From NCBI RefSeq assembly GCF_022436675.1, contig NZ_JAKUJZ010000001.1:62001-126000 (forward strand): a DNA stretch of 64,000 nucleotides. The letters run 5' to 3'. The position numbers and the translations under genes are program-made. The notes below the pieces were generated by a model that did no database searches, was not told where the DNA came from, and was given only the letters and a program-made list of their open reading frames with translations. This document shows, piece by piece, positions 62,927-64,000 of the stretch. The stretch comes from Rheinheimera hassiensis. Its GTDB lineage: Bacteria; Pseudomonadota; Gammaproteobacteria; Enterobacterales; Alteromonadaceae. Numbering within the stretch: the stretch's first letter is position 1; each line of letters opens with the position of its first letter.

Positions 62927-63504
62927 AACGCTTGTTGAATTTAGCTGCTTTCTTACCAGGCTTTTTAAGTCTCAATAGCAACGCCTCTGATTTTGATGCA
63001 GGGCCGGCAGCAGATAATTATCGTGATTTTGGCTTAGATAGCCTGGAGCTATCGCCTTTAAGCAACGAAACACCCATTTATATTGCCGGGCATCGCAGTC
63101 ATCGCTCTCATAGCAGTCACCGAAGCCATAGCTCTCATCGCTCCTCAGCTGGTGGTTCTTATACTCCCTATACGCCACCCACGCCGAAGCCATCTGCTCC
63201 AGAGCCGAAAAAGCCAACACCTGCGAAATCAACACCACCAAGCAGTGCATCGCCTAATGCCTCAACTACAATAAATACTAAGCAAGCTGCGGATACACTG
63301 ACCGACCAACAGAAACGTAAGTTACTGATAATGCGGGTGCAATTGGCTTTATATTCCAGTGGCCATTATTTAGGCGCGATAGACGGCATAATGGGCCCTC
63401 AATTAAGAAGCAGTATTAAAAAATATCGGGCAGAGCATTACTTGATGGATTCAGAGCAAATAGACGGCGGGCTACTTAGCTCTTTGGGCGTTAGTGCCAA
63501 CTAA
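62923..63504 (+). CDS. hxsA: His-Xaa-Ser repeat protein HxsA, candidate modified substrate
   Basis: A 193-residue exported protein. The start ATG 62923 has AGAGG upstream and overlaps the hxsC stop. The signal peptide MKRLLNLAAFLPGFLSLNSN is probably cut after Ala21. Residues 57-74 are six tandem His-Xaa-Ser triplets (HRS HRS HSS HRS HSS HRS), followed by a Gly/Tyr/Pro-rich linker (about 76-110, TPYTPPTPKPSAPEPKKPTP) and a C-terminal peptidoglycan-binding-like domain (about 128-180, LYSSGHYLGAIDGIMGPQLR). It is probably modified by HxsB/HxsC on the HxS repeats and then exported to the cell wall. Families and gene order fit the Hxs system; the modification itself is unknown. Confidence 0.9.
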   Translation: MKRLLNLAAFLPGFLSLNSNASDFDAGPAADNYRDFGLDSLELSPLSNETPIYIAGHRSHRSHSSHRSHSSHRSSAGGSYTPYTPPTPKPSAPEPKKPTPAKSTPPSSASPNASTTINTKQAADTLTDQQKRKLLIMRVQLALYSSGHYLGAIDGIMGPQLRSSIKKYRAEHYLMDSEQIDGGLLSSLGVSAN

Positions 63505-63570
63505 TTACCTCCTAGTTTTTATGCGGATTGCTTGGATTTAAAGAAATCGAGAGAAATGGAAAGGACTGGT

Positions 63571-63634
63571 GTCATTGATATTTCCGCCAAAAAAATATGC
63601 CTTTGCCGAATCAATGTCACTGACCCTATTGATT
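63571..63634 (+). repeat. Intergenic repeat, copy C
   Basis: GTCATTGATATTTCCGCC, a 19-base spacer ending TTTGCC, then GAATCAATGTCACTGACCCTATTGATT. It lies 66 bases after hxsA, in the same orientation as copies A and B. Confidence 0.65.
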
Positions 63635-63644
63635 GATTCAAAAA

Positions 63645-63682
63645 ATCGTAAGCGCTCCATTACCCTGCGGGGCGCTTACGAT
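63645..63682. terminator. Hairpin between hxsA and the gene at the window end
   Basis: An 11-bp perfect stem (ATCGTAAGCGC / GCGCTTACGAT) with a 16-nt loop between convergent genes; it probably terminates one or both. Confidence 0.6.
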
Positions 63683-63689
63683 AGTTTGG

Positions 63690-64000
63690 TTAAAGTGGGT
63701 TTCTACAAACTGTTTCAGTACTATTCGAACAGTCTGTTATTGTTACTGTCCCTTTTGGTACTTGAGTATTGTTAGTATTTGGTACAATCAGTCCAAACGT
63801 TCTCAATGCTGAACGAAATGCATTCCAAGATGAAAGGGACATATTTGAAACATTATAGGTTTTACTTACAAAAGGATTTGCACTTTCCAAATCAAATTGA
63901 TTACCATTTGCATCAATTAATTTTGTAAATTTAAAATGTACGTTGTCATCCATGTCATAAAAGTCAATGTCAGCGTAAACACTGGAGCCATCAGCGAATA
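63690..64000 (-). CDS. C-terminal part of an unknown protein (start outside window)
   Basis: The frame is open from the window edge to TAA at 63690-63692, giving at least 103 residues. It begins FADGSSVYADIDFYDMDDNV and ends with TVTITDCSNSTETVCRNPL, suggesting an extracellular or periplasmic protein with a C-terminal disulfide. An internal ATG at 63953 is probably not the start. No family is recognised. It is AT-rich like the hxs genes and convergent with them. Confidence 0.55.
   Translation of the reverse strand, partial: FADGSSVYADIDFYDMDDNVHFKFTKLIDANGNQFDLESANPFVSKTYNVSNMSLSSWNAFRSALRTFGLIVPNTNNTQVPKGTVTITDCSNSTETVCRNPL

Noticed and set aside
63091..63144. Short tandem repeat that might be taken for a CRISPR array
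   Set aside because: It is coding: the HxS triplets of HxsA. No spacers and no cas genes are present.
57980..63634. Integron cassettes with attC sites as an explanation for repeats A, B and C
   Set aside because: The repeats lack the paired GTTRRRY/RYYYAAC core sites, and no integron integrase is present.

Overview
The window looks like chromosomal DNA of a free-living aquatic gammaproteobacterium. The rpsU-dnaG-rpoD macromolecular-synthesis block, the tsaD/plsY/folB/folK/uppP/cca neighbourhood, a periplasmic LigE-type ligase, an S46 peptidase, and protein and codon style all fit the Alteromonadales-like group around Rheinheimera, Alishewanella and Arsukibacterium. This placement is inference from gene content; no 16S gene is present.

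Layout. Bases 1-11.6 kb are housekeeping genes: the 3' part of putA, an HD-GYP protein, a GspA/GspB (ExeA/ExeB) pair, cca, uppP, folK-folB, plsY and tsaD. Bases 11.7-15.9 kb hold rpsU-dnaG-rpoD with an internal attenuator and a final terminator. A CAU-anticodon tRNA follows. It opens an AT-rich accessory patch (16.1-19.1 kb) with a PEP-CTERM protein, an orphan ORF resembling an integrase arm domain, a secreted small protein and two diverged copies of a non-coding repeat. Bases 19.1-31.8 kb carry an MBL-fold hydrolase with a divergent TetR gene and paired operators, an iron-linked PepSY/DUF3649/DUF3325 membrane operon behind a Fur-like box, a giant secreted GH16 glucanase fused to a di-heme oxidoreductase, an alternative oxidase, a chemoreceptor, and a DUF4394/cupredoxin pair. 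Bases 31.9-37.3 kb hold an S46 dipeptidyl-peptidase, a DUF2891 protein and an ABC-F ATPase with an attenuator-like leader. Bases 37.3-44.2 kb are a tripartite RND efflux operon with paired palindromic operators and a TetR gene. Bases 44.3-60 kb hold AraC and LysR regulators, an SDR, an EamA transporter, a nitroreductase, a secreted mono-heme protein, ligE, a serine hydrolase, mtgA, a siderophore-ATPase remnant, a GDPD, a YihY protein, an XRE/membrane pair, and a lipoprotein fusing a B3 metallo-beta-lactamase fold to a cyclophilin.

The most interesting system is at 60.16-63.50 kb: four overlapping genes that form a complete His-Xaa-Ser (Hxs) cassette in the order hxsD-hxsB-hxsC-hxsA. It has a small HxsD protein with the hallmark LLNDYxLRE motif, two different radical SAM/SPASM-like maturases, and a secreted substrate candidate (HxsA) with six tandem His-Xaa-Ser triplets, a proline-rich linker and a peptidoglycan-binding-like C-terminus. 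The families are named in protein-family collections, but to my knowledge the chemistry and function are not established. The cassette looks AT-richer than its surroundings and is bracketed by copies of a short intergenic repeat, as is the neighbouring MBL-cyclophilin gene.

Two other unusual architectures stand out. One is the GH16 + CBM-like + thrombospondin-3 + di-heme oxidoreductase polyprotein, with a LacI-type palindrome upstream. The other is the B3-MBL/cyclophilin lipoprotein. No insertion sequence, prophage or CRISPR array is visible.
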